Positions 25,512-34,037 of a DNA stretch of 64,000 nucleotides are shown here, piece by piece. Numbering within the stretch: position 1 is the first letter of the stretch; the number at the start of each line of letters is the position of its first letter. Under the pieces are notes generated by a model, which made no database searches, was not told where the DNA came from, and saw only the letters and a list, made by a program, of their open reading frames with translations. The position numbers were made by a program, and so were the translations under genes. Origin of the DNA: Acidobacteriota bacterium (GTDB taxonomy: Bacteria; Acidobacteriota; Terriglobia; Bryobacterales; Bryobacteraceae); assembly GCA_947470805.1 (NCBI GenBank), contig CANIVU010000016.1:1-64000 (forward strand). Reading direction: 5' to 3'.

Positions 25512-27667
25512 ACTGCACACAATGTCGAGCCGAAATCCCGGCCGGAAATGCCTTTTGCGATCAGTGCGGGACGCCGGTGCCGGCGGCGGCTCCAACTCCA
25601 GCCGCAGCGCCAACGATTGACACCGCCCGGTTTGAACTGATGCGCCGGTTGTATCACGCGGCGGCGGAGTTGCATCCGTCGCAGCGGGCGGGATTTCTGC
25701 AATCGGCGTGCGGCGGGGATATGGGGATGGCGACGGAGTTGTTGCAGATGCTGACGCAGCAGACGGCGACGCAGCCTTCGGCTGCATCATTTATCGGCGC
25801 GTACCGGTTGCTGAGTGAGTTGGGCCGGGGCGGAATGGGCGTGGTCTATCTGGCGTTGCGGGACGATGGGGCGTTTCAGAAGCAGGTGGCGCTGAAGGTG
25901 CTGCTGCGGGATCAAGTGAGTCAGGATTTTGTGTTGCGGTTCCGGAATGAACGGCAGGTGCTGGCGGCGTTGGACCATCCGAATATTGCGCGGATTCTGG
26001 ACGGCGGGGACACGGCCGATGGGATGCCGTACTACGTGATGGAGTATGTGGAGGGCGTCAACGTCGACCGGTATTGCGAGGAGAAGAAGCTGGGGTTGGC
26101 GGGGCGGCTGCGTGTGTTCCAGCAGATCTGTTCGGCGGTGGATTATCTGCACCGGTCGCAGGCGATCCACCGGGATTTGAAGCCGAGTAACATCCTGGTT
26201 ACTGGCGACGGGACGGTGAAGTTACTGGACTTCGGAATTGCGAAGTTCCTGACGCCGCAGGGACCGGCGCAGGAGTTGACGGGATACCAGGGCGCGCCGA
26301 TGACGCCGATGTATGCGAGTCCGGAGCAGATGGCGGGGTTGCCGTTGACGCCGACTTCGGACATCTATGCGCTGGGGGTGATTGCGTATAAGTTACTGAC
26401 GGGCCAGGTGCCGTTTGAGAATGTGGAGCAGAAGTTCGCGCTGGTGATGAGCGGGGCGGAGCCGACGCCGCCGAGCGCGGCGATCCGGCAGGACCTCATG
26501 AACATGCCGGAGACGACGGGGCAACTGCGGCGGCGGATGATGGGGGATTTGGACCAGATCATCCTGATGTCTTTGCGGCGATCGCCGGAGCAGCGCTATC
26601 AGACGGCGGCGGCGATGGCGGAGGATATTCAGCGGTTTTTGGACGGGCAGACGGTGGTGGCGCGGCCGGGGTCGGCCGGGTCGCGGCTGGCGAAATTGCT
26701 ACGGCGGAATAAGTTGGCGGTGGCGGTGGCGGCGAGTTTCCTGCTGGTGGCGGGGGTGGGTGGAGGGTTTGGATACCGCTACTACGCGCAGGCGCGGGAG
26801 GCGGAGGTGCGGCTGGCTGGGTTGCAGAAGTTACTGGATAAGTTAGAAACGCAGGCGCCGGAGAAGGTGAGTCCGATGGATGTGGCGGACCTGCGAAAGA
26901 CGCTGGAGACGGATGTGGCGAAGGCGATTGCGATGGAGCCGAAGGCGGTGGAGAAGCATCAGAAGGCGCTGGCGCGGGCGACGGAGTATTTGGAGAAATT
27001 GAAGCCGGAGGGGGCGAAGAATCCGGCTCTGGCCGAGGAGATGGCGGCGGCGTATCAGCAGGTGGGCGTGATGCAGGAGAGCGGGGTGCGGGATGGGGAG
27101 CGGGCGAAGGTGAGTTATCGGGCGGCGGCGGAGTTGCTGGGGGGATTGCCGGAGGAGCGGCGACGGTTGGCGGCGGTGGAGCAGCGGGTTAGTTTTCTGG
27201 AACAGAAGATTGGGAAGGTGGCGGTGAAGGTTTCGCCTGTGGCGGCGGAGCCTGTGGCAACGGGGGAACCGGAGGGCGCGCCGGTGGCTGTGGCGCGGGT
27301 TCCGGCGGTGGCGTCGATTCCGACTTCTGCGCCGGCGGCTGTGGCGGCTCCTGTTTCCGTGCCTGAGACTCGGCCGGCGGCGGCGCCGAGGATTTCGGCG
27401 GAGGAGGCGAGCGCGTTGGAAACACGGCTGGTGGGCGTGATGGCGAAGGCGGAGAACGCGGAGAGTTCGGTGGCTAAGCTGCAGGCGGATTTGCAGCGGC
27501 AGGGGTTGTCGGTTCATCCGTCGACGGCGGATGCGCTGGCTAGTATGCGGGCGGCGTTGGCGAAGGCGAAGCGGCAGTTTGCGGCGGGGGATGTGAATGG
27601 GGTGAATGAGAGTTTGGCGGCGGCTGAGGTGTATGCGGCGCGGGCGGGGAAGGCGGCGGGGAGATAG
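25508..27667 (+). CDS. Zinc-ribbon transmembrane Ser/Thr protein kinase
   Basis: 719 residues. The N-terminal zinc ribbon is CTQCRAEIPAGNAFCDQCG (3-21). The kinase domain (about 98-380) keeps all key residues: glycine loop GRGGMG (106-111), Lys130 in VALK, HRDLKPSN with Asp223, DFG at 241-243, and an APE-like SPEQM. One membrane segment (403-422) precedes a helical extracytoplasmic region with Ala/Pro/Val linkers. It ends in the module shared with the 22243 and 23065 proteins (QRQGLSVHPSTADALASMRA, ending RAGKAAGR). It is a bacterial Hanks-type (PknB-like) receptor kinase. Having both the zinc ribbon and the C-terminal module suggests it is the hub of this operon. Confidence 0.9.
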   Translation: MNCTQCRAEIPAGNAFCDQCGTPVPAAAPTPAAAPTIDTARFELMRRLYHAAAELHPSQRAGFLQSACGGDMGMATELLQMLTQQTATQPSAASFIGAYRLLSELGRGGMGVVYLALRDDGAFQKQVALKVLLRDQVSQDFVLRFRNERQVLAALDHPNIARILDGGDTADGMPYYVMEYVEGVNVDRYCEEKKLGLAGRLRVFQQICSAVDYLHRSQAIHRDLKPSNILVTGDGTVKLLDFGIAKFLTPQGPAQELTGYQGAPMTPMYASPEQMAGLPLTPTSDIYALGVIAYKLLTGQVPFENVEQKFALVMSGAEPTPPSAAIRQDLMNMPETTGQLRRRMMGDLDQIILMSLRRSPEQRYQTAAAMAEDIQRFLDGQTVVARPGSAGSRLAKLLRRNKLAVAVAASFLLVAGVGGGFGYRYYAQAREAEVRLAGLQKLLDKLETQAPEKVSPMDVADLRKTLETDVAKAIAMEPKAVEKHQKALARATEYLEKLKPEGAKNPALAEEMAAAYQQVGVMQESGVRDGERAKVSYRAAAELLGGLPEERRRLAAVEQRVSFLEQKIGKVAVKVSPVAAEPVATGEPEGAPVAVARVPAVASIPTSAPAAVAAPVSVPETRPAAAPRISAEEASALETRLVGVMAKAENAESSVAKLQADLQRQGLSVHPSTADALASMRAALAKAKRQFAAGDVNGVNESLAAAEVYAARAGKAAGR

Positions 27668-27668
27668 G

Positions 27669-30600
27669 ATGCGCGAAATCATACAACTCGCGCTCTCAAT
27701 CTCGCTGGCTACTTCATTACTGGGGCAGAGCTATCATTACTGGGGCAGAGCTATGAGGTACGGGCAGTGGCTGGCGCCGACCATGGAAAAGAAGGACCGG
27801 GGTTGGGTGTGTTACTGCGATATCCGCATGACATCGTCCATGCCGGCAATGGAGTCTATTATGTGAGCGATTCGGTGGACGGGCGGATTAAGAAAATTGG
27901 TCCGGATTTTCGCGTGACGAATGTGGCGGGGACGGGCGTTTGCTGCTCGTCGGGGGATGGCGGGCCCGCGCTGCAAGCGAGGCTCGAATCTCCAAGTGCG
28001 CTGGCGTATGATCCTTCGCGCAACCGGCTGTACTTTGTGGAGGAGTCGCAGGGACGAATTCGCGCGGTGGATCTGAACAACGGGACGGTCTTTGCCGTGG
28101 CGGGGACCGGTGGACTCAAATACACGGCGGCGAATGAGGGCCAGTTGGCCACGCGGGCTACAATCGCACCTGAGTGGATCGCCAGCGATAGTGCGGGAAA
28201 CCTCTTCGTTTCCGACGAGCGCAACCAGCGAGTTTACCGAATTGATGCCGCAACGAGAGTACTGCGAACGGTGGCTGGCGTCGGTATCGCGCCGCCGCTC
28301 GACGACGCCGAAACGGACGGCAAGCAGGCGACGGCAGTGCCAATCTGGCCCGTACAGATTGCCGTATCTGGTAACAATCTGGTGTTCGTAGACCGCTTGA
28401 ACTTGCTGGGTGTGGACCTGACGACTGGGGTTCTGCACACCGTACTGAGGACCCGCGTCCGGAAGGACGGCGTAGAGCAGAGTTCTACGTTCGGATTTGG
28501 GAAGCCGGTATTTAGCGGAGCCATTCTGGCGCCGGTGGTGCTGTTCCGAAAGATCTATAACTTCGACTTTGGAGGCACGATAGACATTGCCGACTTTTTC
28601 CGCAATCTGCAATGGCAGAAAGCAACGACACCGCTTTACGATGCGTCTCAAAGCACATTCAGAGACTACATCCGCGGCTTTGCCCAGGGCCCCAGTGTAC
28701 TGACGGTCGGGATGGGGCAACAGGTGGCCCGGTTGGCGGGTGAACAAATGACGCCGGTGGTCGGCGTGGGTCTGCTGCGGGTGCGGGAGCCGGCGGCGGA
28801 ATCGTACCTGCAGTACCCGATGGGGATCGCCTTTCATGCAAATGGCGAGTTGGCCATCGCTGAACTGGACAACGCGAAGATTCGCATTTTGGACGCGACG
28901 GGGCAGACGATCCGGATTCCGGCGGCGATTCCGCCGGAGGAGTATTACGGAATGGCGAGCGGATATGGCACAAGGTACAACGCTGTGGCAGTGACGACGA
29001 CTGTGGGCGGGGAAACGCTATTTACGGCAGGACACGGCGTACTTAGCCTGCCGAAGGGAGAGGAGGACATTGACGTCCTAGCGGGCTATGAGCGGTTCAG
29101 CCCTGCTTATACGGGATTTTCAGGTGATGGCGGGGCGCCAGAGCGGGCGATGCTGAACTCGCCAACAGGGATCGCGATACTGCCAGACGGATCTATCCTG
29201 ATTGCGGACCGGGGGAATTCACGAATCCGTCGCATATCCGCGGATCGGACAAAGATCACGACGGTGGCCGGAGATGGGACTCGCGTGTTTCGGCCCGGAG
29301 CAGGGCCGCTGGCAACCGGGATGGATCCCTACGATGTGGCGGTTGGACCGGACGGGATGGCCTACATTGCCGATGTCACCAATAGCCGGGTGTACCGGTT
29401 CGACCTGGCGCGCCAGACGATTGAGTCGATCGCAGGAACCGGTGTGGGCGGGTATTCCGGGGATGGAGGACTGGCGCAGTCGGCCCAACTGAACCGCCCG
29501 ACAGGGGTGGCAGTTTCCAGAAAAGGCGAAATCTATATCGCTGACTACCTGAATTTCCGAATTCGGCGGATCACCAAGGGAGGAGGGATTCAGACGATTG
29601 CAGGGAATGGGAAGGAGGGGGTGACGGGCGATGGCGGTACGGCGCTGGCTGCGGCGATGGTGCCGTTCCGGGTGGCGGTTGCGCCGGATGATTCGATTTA
29701 CTTCAGCGACAATGACCAGCACCGGATCCGCAAACTGGTACAGACGGGACCTGCGGATGCGATGACGATCCTCCACGGGAACCGGCAGACAGGGCCAGTG
29801 AACATTCCGTTGCCGCAGACGTTACGGGTTGTGCTTCGGACGGGCGACGGCAAGCCAATCGCGGGCAAGCCAATTCAGTTCGCCATTGCGTCCGGCAAGG
29901 CGTTGATCCTGGGCGCGGACACGCGGAGTTCGGAGGCGGGTATTGCCGAGGCGCTGGTGATGATCACGGAAGCCGGTTCGGCAAGCATACGAGTGACTTC
30001 GCCGCTTGTGGACGAGGTGACGTTCGTTGTAACGGGTACGGCGGCGGAGGGGCCGGTGCCGTTGGTGAATGCGCAGTCGGTATACGGGGCCGGGTTGACG
30101 GTGACGACGCTGGCGCCATTGGGACTGGGCGCGGTGTTCGGTGCTGAGTTCGGACCGGAGGGGCTGTACCGGGAATCGGTCGCTGTGGAGGGACAACTAC
30201 CCTTGGTTTCTGAGGGGATTTGCGTGGAGATACAGGGAACACGCGTGCCGCTGGTGGCGGTGTCGTCAACTCGGATCGATTTCCAGGTACCTGGCACGGC
30301 CGCCACGGGCAGCGCGCTATTTCAGGTGAGTCGGGATTGCGGCGGCGCGACGGAGACGCGGAGCGTGCCTTTGATGGTGGAGATTCGAAGGGTAAGTCCG
30401 GAATTGCAGACGTGGACGTCCGGCAGCGGGCCGCAAGCGGTGCGAGCGGTGGATACTGCGACGGGGAACTGGATCGGTCCGGTGGCGTTGGGTACAGAAT
30501 TCCGTCCGGCATTGGCCGGGCAGGCGGTTACGGTCTTTGGGACTGGATTGGGGGCGGTGGAGGCGGGGGACGCGGCGAAGGTGGTGCTGCCAGTGTCGGT

Positions 30601-30781
30601 GCGGTTTCGGGAGAAGTTGTTTCCGGCGACCGCTCGTTTGGCGGCGAACGAGGTAGGCGTGTATGCGGTTTCGTTTGTCTTGCCGGCGGAGGTGGCGGCG
30701 GGGGAGTACAGAATCGAGCTGTTCGTTGGCGGAGTGGATTCACCCAGGGGGACTATGTTGGCGGTGGGGGCTCCGGAGTAA
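27669..30781 (+). pseudogene. NHL-repeat secreted protein with TIGR03437 end; leader out of frame
   Basis: ATG 27669, one base after the kinase stop, opens a signal peptide (MREIIQLALSISLATSLLGQ). The body of the protein is in another frame from about 27754. A perfect 20-bp tandem duplication (27714-27753) causes this; removing one copy joins leader and body as SLLGQSYEVRAVAGADHG. The body (about 1000 residues) has NHL/beta-propeller repeats (TGFSGDGGAPERAMLNSPTGIA, shortened here; VYRFDLARQTIESIAGTG). It ends in a TIGR03437 domain (SSTRIDFQVPGTAATG). As it stands the exported form cannot be made; GTG 27767 could give a leaderless product. It could be a mutation, a switchable state or an assembly artefact. 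Confidence 0.75.
27714..27753 (+). repeat. 20-bp perfect tandem duplication inside a signal-peptide region
   Basis: Two identical 20-bp units (27714-27733 and 27734-27753, each starting TCATTACTGG and ending CAGAGCTA) lie back to back. Twenty is not a multiple of three, so the second copy shifts the frame of the NHL-repeat gene. Confidence 0.95.
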
Positions 30782-30881
30782 CGGGATAGTTTCGCAGTTT
30801 TTCTGAGGGTTTGCGCATAGGCAGAGTGTGAGGGGATCGAGTTAGTGATCTCCCGGATTTGAGATAGAGAGGAAAGTGATT

Positions 30882-31583
30882 ATGAGACAGGTATTATTTG
30901 TTGCCGGGTTGCTGGCGGTTTTTTCGGTGGGGGTTCGGGGGCAGGAGCCGGATGGGACCGATATTGCCACGGCGATTCCGATCTACTTCGGACAGATCGT
31001 AAGTGATATCGGAGACGTCAAGGCTGCGCCTGCAAAAGTCTACGCGATCACGCTGGCCCGAGGACAGCGGATCTCGGCTGACGCATCGAACCAGTTGAGA
31101 AGGGGCTGCAACTGGCGACTGTCGATATGGGGACCGTCCTCAAGAAACGTGGCTGCGCTGCAGAATCGAGACGTGCTAGCCGATTCAGGTGACCGCTGCT
31201 TAGACAATGGCCTAACAGTTACGTATACAGTTCCGGCGGCTGGCACGTATTATATTATTCTTGGATTCGGAGTCAGTGGAGTACCGTACACGCTTCGAGT
31301 AACATCGGAGGGCACTCCAATCGCCGTACCCAACCCGCCGACCGCTGGCTGTCTAACCGGGAAAGTTGACTCGATTCTGTTCTCTATGCAGCGAATTGCA
31401 GCAGGGCTAGCGGATGAGGTAGCGATTGGCGGCCAACGTGCATGCGCATCTTGCACAGTTAAAGCGCCGCTTTATCCGGAAATTACCAGCCGACTTGAGG
31501 GCGCGCTACGCTCCGGAGTCAATGTCGAAGCCTGTTATGACTCCGCCGGGAGTATCTTCCAACTGAAACTACTGCGCCAGTAA
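30882..31583 (+). CDS. Secreted protein with a novel four-Cys C-terminal domain
   Basis: 233 residues from ATG 30882 with AGAGGAAAG upstream. A signal peptide (MRQVLFVAGLLAVFSVGVRGQ) is followed by a beta-rich domain (residues about 25-145, TVTYTVPAAGTYYIILGFG) that looks like a pre-peptidase or PPC-like fold. The last ~75 residues (GCLTGKVDSILFS, GLADEVAIGGQRACASC, VEACYDSAGS) match the end of the next gene product, with four cysteines conserved. I do not recognise this C-terminal domain. It sits 10 bp upstream of the next gene, so the two are probably an operon. Confidence 0.65.
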   Translation: MRQVLFVAGLLAVFSVGVRGQEPDGTDIATAIPIYFGQIVSDIGDVKAAPAKVYAITLARGQRISADASNQLRRGCNWRLSIWGPSSRNVAALQNRDVLADSGDRCLDNGLTVTYTVPAAGTYYIILGFGVSGVPYTLRVTSEGTPIAVPNPPTAGCLTGKVDSILFSMQRIAAGLADEVAIGGQRACASCTVKAPLYPEITSRLEGALRSGVNVEACYDSAGSIFQLKLLRQ

Positions 31584-31593
31584 GGGGCCGACC

Positions 31594-32640
31594 ATGAGAA
31601 CCCTCTTACTCCTTTTCGCGGCTCTGGCGGCGACGGCGCAGCCGCGCGTAAACGCGGTGGCGAATGCGGCGGATCTCTCCGGTACTGTCGCTCCGGGATC
31701 GCTGGCGGTGTTGCTAGGAACAGGGTTGGCGACGTCGACTACGACAGCCCCTTCCCTGACCCTCCCGGCGACGCTCGGTGGCGTTTCGGTCAGCGTCGGC
31801 GGACGGCCGGCGCGGCTGAGCCTTGTCAGTCCGACGCTGATCCAGTTCCAGATCCCTTCCGGGGTGCCGGCCGGGCGGGCATCCGTTGTTGTGACCGCCG
31901 GTTCGGTCGCCAGCCCCGCGCTGGACGTTCCGGTCACGACGACGGCGCCCGGGGTCTTTCAACTCGGCAACGGCCGGGCGCTGTTGCAGAACCAGGATTA
32001 CTCGATCAATGGCACGGGGAATCCGGCGCTGGCGGGGTCGACCGTTACGGTGTATTTGACAGGAGTTGGGGCAACGACGCCGCCGGTGGCCGATGGCGAG
32101 GCGGTGGGGTTGGGACAGATATCGGCGGCCGTGGCCGCGGCAACGGCCACGATCGGCGGGACGGCGGCGGTGGTGAAGTTTGTTGGCCTCACGCCGGGGA
32201 GTGCGGGCCTGGCCCAGGCTGACCTGGAGGTTCCGAACGTCACGAGCGGAGAGCAACCGTTGGTGATCACGTTGAACGGAGTAGCGACGCGGCCGGTGCA
32301 GATTTCGGTGAAGTCGGTGCCGCCGGAGACCTCCGGCGGCGGGAGTGGCGGCGGTACGGGTGGCGGCACAGGCGGCGGTTCGGTGACGGGCGCGCCGGAG
32401 GGGTTGCAGTGCGTGTCGGGCACGGTGGATTCCATCATCATGTCGTTGCAGTACAAGACACCGGGGCTGGCGGATGAGATCGTGATTGGCGGGACGCGGA
32501 TCTGTGAGAAGTGCGATGTGAAGCCGCCGATCTTCGTTGAGTTCGTGAAGCAACTGGAGAAGACGCGGGAGGACGGGACGCTGGTGGATGCCTGCTACGA
32601 CTCCGCGGGGCGTGTGAACGCGTTGCAGTTGCGGCGGTAA
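31594..32640 (+). CDS. TIGR03437 protein with the same four-Cys C-terminal domain
   Basis: 348 residues. Signal peptide (MRTLLLLFAALAATAQ), then a full TIGR03437 domain typical of Solibacter relatives (RVNAVANAADLSGTVAPGSL, RLSLVSPTLIQFQIPSGVPAG, VTVYLTGVGATTPPVADGEAV). A Gly/Ser/Thr-rich linker (about 245-262) connects to a 75-residue domain (QCVSGTVDSIIMS, GLADEIVIGGTRICEKC, VDACYDSAGR, ending LQLRR). This domain is shared with the upstream gene product, including four Cys. Presumably exported; the function of either domain is unknown. Confidence 0.8.
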   Translation: MRTLLLLFAALAATAQPRVNAVANAADLSGTVAPGSLAVLLGTGLATSTTTAPSLTLPATLGGVSVSVGGRPARLSLVSPTLIQFQIPSGVPAGRASVVVTAGSVASPALDVPVTTTAPGVFQLGNGRALLQNQDYSINGTGNPALAGSTVTVYLTGVGATTPPVADGEAVGLGQISAAVAAATATIGGTAAVVKFVGLTPGSAGLAQADLEVPNVTSGEQPLVITLNGVATRPVQISVKSVPPETSGGGSGGGTGGGTGGGSVTGAPEGLQCVSGTVDSIIMSLQYKTPGLADEIVIGGTRICEKCDVKPPIFVEFVKQLEKTREDGTLVDACYDSAGRVNALQLRR

Positions 32641-32654
32641 GTGGGACCGGGACT

Positions 32655-32681
32655 GGAAACTGGTGCCTGGCACCAGTTTCC
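32655..32681. repeat. Palindrome of the GGTGCC-T-GGCACC family
   Basis: GGAAACTGGTGCC and GGCACCAGTTTCC form a perfect 13-bp inverted repeat around a single T. It lies in the 62-bp gap between the TIGR03437 gene and the amidohydrolase gene. The core matches the two palindromes at 35208-35244 and 35377-35407, so it is a repeat family rather than a single terminator. Confidence 0.75.
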
Positions 32682-32702
32682 GGTTCTGGCGTACACTCGG
32701 AC

Positions 32703-34037
32703 ATGCTGCTCTCGCTGGTCCGGTCTTTCGTTTGGGTGATCGTCGTTTCTGCTTCGATTTGGGCGCAATCCGCCCCGATTGCGTTTACGGGCGCGAAGAT
32801 TATTCCGGTGGACGGGGCCGAGATTCCGGATGGGACCGTGGTGGTGGCCGATGGGAAGGTTGTCGCCGTTGGGGCCAGCAACGCCGTGCGCATTCCGGCG
32901 AATGCACAGAGGGTGGACGCGAAAGGCAAAGTGATCATGCCTGGGCTGGTGGATTCCCATTCGCATATCGGGCAGCCGGAGGGCGCGGATAACTCGTCGC
33001 CGTTTCAGCCCGACGTTCGGGTGTTGGATTCGGTGAATCCGCGGGCCGCGTCGATCAAGCGGGCGCGGGCGGGCGGGATTACGACCGTGAATGTGATGCC
33101 GGGGTCGGGCCATTTGCTGAGCGGGCAGACGCTGTATTTGAAGCTGCGCGAGGCGCGGGTGATTGACGACCTGCTGATCCGGTTGGCCGATGGGAGCTAC
33201 GCGGGCGGCATCAAGATGGCCAACGGGACCAATCCGCGGCGGGCGGCGCCGTTTCCAGGGACGCGCGGGAAGTCGGCTGCGATTGTGCGGGAACAGTTTA
33301 TTAAAGCCCAGGAGTATCGGGCGAAGGTTCTGGCTGCGGGCGGGGATAAGGCCAAGCTGCCGCCGCGGGATTTGCGGATGGAGGCGCTCGTTGAGGTACT
33401 GGACGGCAAACGGCTGGTACAACATCACACGCACCGGCATGATGACATTCTGACGGTTTTGCGGCTGGCGGAGGAGTTCAAGTTCCGGGTGGTTCTGCAC
33501 CATGTTTCGGACGGGTGGATGGTGGCGAAGGAGGTGGCGGCGTCGAAGCAGGTGGTGGGGGCGTCGGTCATTGTGGTGGATTCGCCGGGCGGGAAGTTGG
33601 AGACCAAGGACGTCTCGTTTGATACGGCGGGGGTGATGGATAAAGCGGGCGTTTTGGTGGGTTTTCATACCGACGATGGGGTGACGGATTCGCGGTGGTT
33701 TTTGCGGTCGGCGGGGCTGGGGGTGCGTGCGGGGTTGGACCGGAAAAAGGCGTTGGAATCGGTGACAATCGCGAATGCGAAGCTGTTGGGGTTGGAGGCG
33801 CGGGTGGGGACGTTGACGGTGGGTAAAGATGCGGATTTGTTGGTTTTGTCGGGGGACCCGCTGTCGGTTTATACCCATATTGAACAGACCTGGGTGGAGG
33901 GGCGGAAGGTGTGGGAGCGGTCGGTGGCGGCTGATCGCGTGTTTGCGACGGGAGGCCTGGGGGCGGCATTGGGGGGATCGTTGATGAGTTTGGATGAGTG
34001 CGGCGGATACAGCCTGGTGTTGGGAGGGCAGCAGTGA
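32703..34037 (+). CDS. Exported metal-dependent amidohydrolase
   Basis: 444 residues. A signal peptide (about 1-22) precedes the amidohydrolase fold. The usual beta-sandwich start is present (AKIIPVDGAEIPDGTVVVADGKVVAVG). The metal ligands are HxH at His86 and His88 (VDSHSHIG), histidines in QHHTHRHDDI and LHHVSDGW, and an acidic residue in GFHTDDGVTDS. The C-terminal block (AKLLGLEARVGTLTVGKDADLLVLSGDPL) is typical of imidazolonepropionase/prolidase-like exported members. The substrate is unknown. The stop overlaps the next start (TGATG at 34035-34039). Confidence 0.85.
   Translation: MLLSLVRSFVWVIVVSASIWAQSAPIAFTGAKIIPVDGAEIPDGTVVVADGKVVAVGASNAVRIPANAQRVDAKGKVIMPGLVDSHSHIGQPEGADNSSPFQPDVRVLDSVNPRAASIKRARAGGITTVNVMPGSGHLLSGQTLYLKLREARVIDDLLIRLADGSYAGGIKMANGTNPRRAAPFPGTRGKSAAIVREQFIKAQEYRAKVLAAGGDKAKLPPRDLRMEALVEVLDGKRLVQHHTHRHDDILTVLRLAEEFKFRVVLHHVSDGWMVAKEVAASKQVVGASVIVVDSPGGKLETKDVSFDTAGVMDKAGVLVGFHTDDGVTDSRWFLRSAGLGVRAGLDRKKALESVTIANAKLLGLEARVGTLTVGKDADLLVLSGDPLSVYTHIEQTWVEGRKVWERSVAADRVFATGGLGAALGGSLMSLDECGGYSLVLGGQQ

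Noticed and set aside
26690-27660. CRISPR-like or tandem DNA repeats in GCG-rich stretches
   Set aside because: The apparent repetition comes from Ala/Val/Glu-rich coding sequence (GCG, GAG, GTG codons) with no constant unit or spacer.
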